A stretch of DNA of 49,544 nucleotides, taken from the NCBI GenBank assembly GCA_016871495.1, contig VHDF01000033.1:1-49544 (forward strand). Reading direction: 5' to 3'. Position 1 is the stretch's first letter, and every line of letters starts with the position of its first letter. Of this stretch, positions 46,931 through 49,544 are shown piece by piece. Source of the DNA: Verrucomicrobiota bacterium (GTDB taxonomy: Bacteria > Verrucomicrobiota > Verrucomicrobiia > Limisphaerales > VHDF01). A program made the translations under genes and the position numbers. Below the pieces are notes generated by a model that was given only the letters and a program-made list of their open reading frames with translations, did not search any database and had not been told where the DNA came from.

Positions 46931-46951
46931 GGAAGGTCTTCGAACCTCCCG

Positions 46952-47008
46952 ACTGACTTGATGCTGAAGTTACTCGCCGTTCCGCACCCCGGCCCGGCGG
47001 AGTTCTTT
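46952..47008 (+). repeat. Intergenic repeat B, copy 2
   Basis: Same orientation and near-identical to 2313-2369. It starts 22 bp after the stop of the membrane protein gene. Confidence 0.75.
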
Positions 47009-47017
47009 TGTTTAACC

Positions 47018-47110
47018 CGGCCATGGATCATCCTCAACCTATCGCAAGATTTTGCGGCAGGGGCTTTCTCAAGTTTCGATGGATCACCTGGCGGATTCGC
47101 CCTGAGGCGG
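47018..47110 (+). repeat. Intergenic repeat C, copy 2
   Basis: Diverged match to 7999-8095: GGCCATGGATC start and the stretch with TTTCGATGGATCACC. Fills the gap to the protease gene that ends at 47132. Confidence 0.5.
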
Positions 47111-47131
47111 AGGCGGTCAAGCGGGGGGACT

Positions 47132-49363
47132 TCAGTTGGCGCCGGTTGAAGCGGTGCCCTTTCTCAGTTCGAGCAGCTTGATGTAGTCGGTCAGGATCGA
47201 GACCGTTTCTCCGAGGTGCGGGTCGAGTTTGGTGACATCATCCAGTTCTTCCTCGTCGGCCTCTTCCTTGGGCAGGGGTGTTTCGTTGGAGGCGGTAAGG
47301 GCTTCGGTGGTCCTGGCGGAGGACAATTTCAGGGGTTGATCCTTGTCGACCATGGCGAGGCTGAGATCGAAGATCTTCACGGGGTTGTTCTTGCGGGCGG
47401 CGCGTTCCTTCTTGCGCGCTTCGTCCCGGTCGCGGATTTCCTGAAGTTCCTTGAGCCGGGTGGCTTCATTGAGGGAGATGGTGCGGTCGGCCAATTGCTT
47501 TTTGAGCAACTCGATGTCTTCGTTCAGATAAACGAAGTCGGTGCTCTTGCGAACGCGATCCGCCGAGGCGATTTTGAGCGGCTCGAGAAAGGGGGTGACA
47601 CGGTCCTGGCGGGCGAAGGGGACTGGAGTGGTTCCATCGGCCGGCAATGCATCGGGCAGGCTCGATTCCCCCAGTTCCATATAATCGTATCGTGACGGGA
47701 GAATAATATCCGGGGTCACACCGATCTTTTGGGTGGTGGTTCCCGCGACGCGATAGAACTTGGCAACCGTCAGCTTGAGTTTGCCCGGGTCGGGACCGAA
47801 GTCGTCATCGACGAAGGATTTCAAGGAGAGAAGTTTTTGCACCGTGCCCTTGCCGTGGGTGGCCTGGTCCCCTACCACGACGGCGCGTCCGTAATCCTGG
47901 AGCGCTCCCGCCGCAATTTCGGAGGCTGAGGCGCTCAAGCGGCTGACGAGCACGACGACCGGGCCTTCGTAGGCGACCTTGGAATTGGTGTCGGGATAGA
48001 CTTGAGCACGGGCTGGGAGGGGCTTGTCGCGAACTTGGACCACCGGGCCTTTGGGGATGAAGAGTCCGGTCAGGGACACGGCTTCCTCGAGAATCCCGCC
48101 ACCGTTGCGGCGAAGATCGAGGACAATGCCCGTGACATCCTCTTTCTTGAGCCGTTCAATCAGTTTTTCAATATCGCGGGAGCAGTTCTCATAAAACTGG
48201 GGCAGGGTGATGACCCCGACACGGGCGGTCTTGCCGTCGGGACCGGGTTGCTCGATCACGCGTGCTTTCGCGAATTGTTCGGTCAATTTGATCTCGTCGC
48301 GGATGATGGTCACCACCTTTTTCTCGGAACCGCCGATGGAATCAGCCGGAATAATGGTGAGGCGGACTTCGGTGCCGCGCGGCCCTCGAATGAGTTGAAC
48401 CACATCCTTGAGGGGCATCTCGACGACATCGACGGCTTCACCGGCGCCTTGGGCAACGGCGACGACGCGGTCACCGGTCTTGATCTGTTTGCTGAGGTCG
48501 GCGGGCATGCCGGGGACGAGGCTGACGATTTTGGTGTAGCCGTCCTCCGATTGGAGAGTGGCGCCGATGCCGGTGAGGGAGAGCTTGATGCTCTTGATAT
48601 CGAACTCCGCGGCGTCCGAAGCGCTCATATAATCGGAATGAGGATCATAGGCTCGTGACAGGGCAGTCAGGTAAAGCTGCAGAATATCATCGTTCTTGAG
48701 TTTCTGCATATTCTTGAGCTGCCGGTCATAACGCTTCGAAATCGTTTTGAGGGTCTCGGCCGGATCATAGGCGGGCGGTGTTTCCTCTTTGGCTCCTGAT
48801 TTCTTACGTTCCTCGGCCTTCTTCCGCGCCTTGTCCAGAAAGGCGAGGCGGTCCTGCAGCAATTCAAATTTGATCCGCTGCCGCCAGAGCATTTCCGCCT
48901 CGGCTTCGTCTTTGGGCCAGGGCGCTTTGCTTCGAGTGATCAGAAATTTTTCGTCGCCGGTGAAATCGGCAGTGGCCGGCTCTTTGATCAGCCTCTGGGC
49001 GAGTTGATTTCGTTCCGTGAGACGGGCCAGGTACTGGTCGAAAATCTCGAAGGCAGGCGCCGCATCCCGCCGTAGGGTGTGCTTGTGAAGGACGCTGCCG
49101 TACTTCGCGTTCAAGGCGTCCACCTCCGATTGGAGGAGCACCATGTGGGTGAAATCGAGGGCGTCGAGATAGTTTTTGAGAAACGTCTTCGAGATGTTCT
49201 CGTCGAAAATGGCGTGTTTGTAATGCGCCTGCTCGAGGATGCGGCCCACCCACTGGGCGATGCGTCCGGAATCCGCGCGGTTGAGATCCTCCGCGGCGCT
49301 CAAGGGGGCCAGTGAAACCGCGGCGAGAAGAAAGACGGCAAGGACGTGGCGCATGAAAACCAT
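47132..49363 (-). CDS. prc: Carboxy-terminal processing protease (tail-specific protease, Prc type)
   Basis: 743 residues, S41 family serine protease in the periplasm. Seen: signal peptide (MRHVLAVFLLAAVSLAPLSA), an N-terminal helical region with DALDFTHMVLLQSEV, PDZ domain about 245-335 (TGIGATLQSEDGYTKIVSLV, GDRVVAVAQGAG), then the catalytic core with VLDLRRNGGGILEEA, SRLSASASEIAAGAL holding the Ser and THGKGTVQ holding the Lys of the Ser-Lys dyad, and finally the Lys/Glu-rich DUF3340-type tail. It trims C-termini of envelope proteins in relatives. MVFMRH gives two starts; ATG 49363 is used, and 49354 is equally good. Alone on its strand here. Confidence 0.93.
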   Translation of the reverse strand: MVFMRHVLAVFLLAAVSLAPLSAAEDLNRADSGRIAQWVGRILEQAHYKHAIFDENISKTFLKNYLDALDFTHMVLLQSEVDALNAKYGSVLHKHTLRRDAAPAFEIFDQYLARLTERNQLAQRLIKEPATADFTGDEKFLITRSKAPWPKDEAEAEMLWRQRIKFELLQDRLAFLDKARKKAEERKKSGAKEETPPAYDPAETLKTISKRYDRQLKNMQKLKNDDILQLYLTALSRAYDPHSDYMSASDAAEFDIKSIKLSLTGIGATLQSEDGYTKIVSLVPGMPADLSKQIKTGDRVVAVAQGAGEAVDVVEMPLKDVVQLIRGPRGTEVRLTIIPADSIGGSEKKVVTIIRDEIKLTEQFAKARVIEQPGPDGKTARVGVITLPQFYENCSRDIEKLIERLKKEDVTGIVLDLRRNGGGILEEAVSLTGLFIPKGPVVQVRDKPLPARAQVYPDTNSKVAYEGPVVVLVSRLSASASEIAAGALQDYGRAVVVGDQATHGKGTVQKLLSLKSFVDDDFGPDPGKLKLTVAKFYRVAGTTTQKIGVTPDIILPSRYDYMELGESSLPDALPADGTTPVPFARQDRVTPFLEPLKIASADRVRKSTDFVYLNEDIELLKKQLADRTISLNEATRLKELQEIRDRDEARKKERAARKNNPVKIFDLSLAMVDKDQPLKLSSARTTEALTASNETPLPKEEADEEELDDVTKLDPHLGETVSILTDYIKLLELRKGTASTGAN

Positions 49364-49424
49364 GTGCCCAATGTGCCTCGAAAATCCGCGGAATCAACCC
49401 AGAAAGAGGGATTGCCAGGCCTGC

Positions 49425-49544
49425 CCGTGTATCCCGATGTTGTTGGTAGGGCGGGCCTGTCCCAGCCCGCCGCCCACGGGATGCAAAACATCATGCTCCG
49501 GCGGCGCGCCGGGACGGACGCGCCCTACCTGCATCACCGGCAAC
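49425..49544 (+). mobile_element. 134-bp MITE-like element, copy 3, cut by window end
   Basis: 120 bp of the same element as copies 1 and 2, differing from copy 1 at only about two positions; begins CCGTGTATCCCGATGTTG. The right end and its flanking 9-mer lie outside the window. The left flank is CAGGCCTGC. Confidence 0.8.

Overview
The window looks like chromosomal DNA of a GC-rich Gram-negative bacterium of the PVC group, most likely a Verrucomicrobiota member of the Pedosphaera/Limisphaerales type. This is an inference. It rests on a large PVC-type cytochrome-c-bearing beta-propeller protein, several FG-GAP/ASPIC-UnbV surface proteins, an lpxD gene (lipid A, hence an outer membrane), many exported and lipid-anchored proteins, and intergenic spaces filled with palindromic repeats. 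I see no rRNA, tRNA, CRISPR array or phage genes.

Layout. 1-872: a minus-strand panD-lpxD pair (lpxD runs off the window), divergent from a Gfo/Idh/MocA oxidoreductase that has a clear sigma-70 promoter. 2.2-2.65 kb: repeats. 2.65-6.15 kb: an exported FG-GAP protein and a lipoprotein glycoside hydrolase (DUF5060/DUF4038), convergent with a GntP-type permease whose 3' end overlaps the hydrolase by 24 bp. 7.9-8.9 kb: a gene-free block of hairpins. 8.9-9.8 kb: dienelactone hydrolase. 10.7-14.4 kb: flavin reductase, gcvT, gcvH and an unknown membrane protein. 14.6-18.3 kb: a giant FG-GAP/ASPIC gene broken by a frameshift at a G9 run and by an amber codon. 18.3-20.1 kb: glnK-amtB on the minus strand with a sigma-54-type promoter. 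20.6-22.2 kb: a RidA protein translationally coupled to a PLP-dependent D-amino-acid enzyme. 22.3-26.7 kb: a four-gene sugar-acid operon (lactonase, MFS transporter, HpaI-type aldolase, 2-hydroxyacid dehydrogenase) joined by 4-nt overlaps. 26.8-31.85 kb: the PVC heme protein and a second frameshifted FG-GAP/ASPIC gene. 31.9-41.9 kb: a tightly packed six-gene minus-strand operon. 42.0-42.95 kb: repeats. 43-47 kb: a zinc-ribbon protein, a small membrane protein, a CobW-type GTPase, a truncated sialidase and a membrane protein. 47.1-49.4 kb: a tail-specific protease.

The best candidate for an undescribed system is the 31.9-41.9 kb operon. It combines the MoxR ATPase / DUF58 / VWA module with an iron-type ABC binding lipoprotein, an ABC permease fused to an NHL beta-propeller, and a 966-residue double-VWA membrane protein. 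No ABC ATPase is present. The second notable discovery is a 134-bp mobile element: two complete copies of equal length, 97% or so alike by eye, each flanked by a different perfect 9-bp direct repeat, and a third copy cut by the window end. It looks like a recently active non-autonomous transposon (MITE).

Three genes in the window are disrupted (two FG-GAP/ASPIC genes, one sialidase). These may be real decay, phase-variable or error sites in the assembly; the sequence alone cannot decide.
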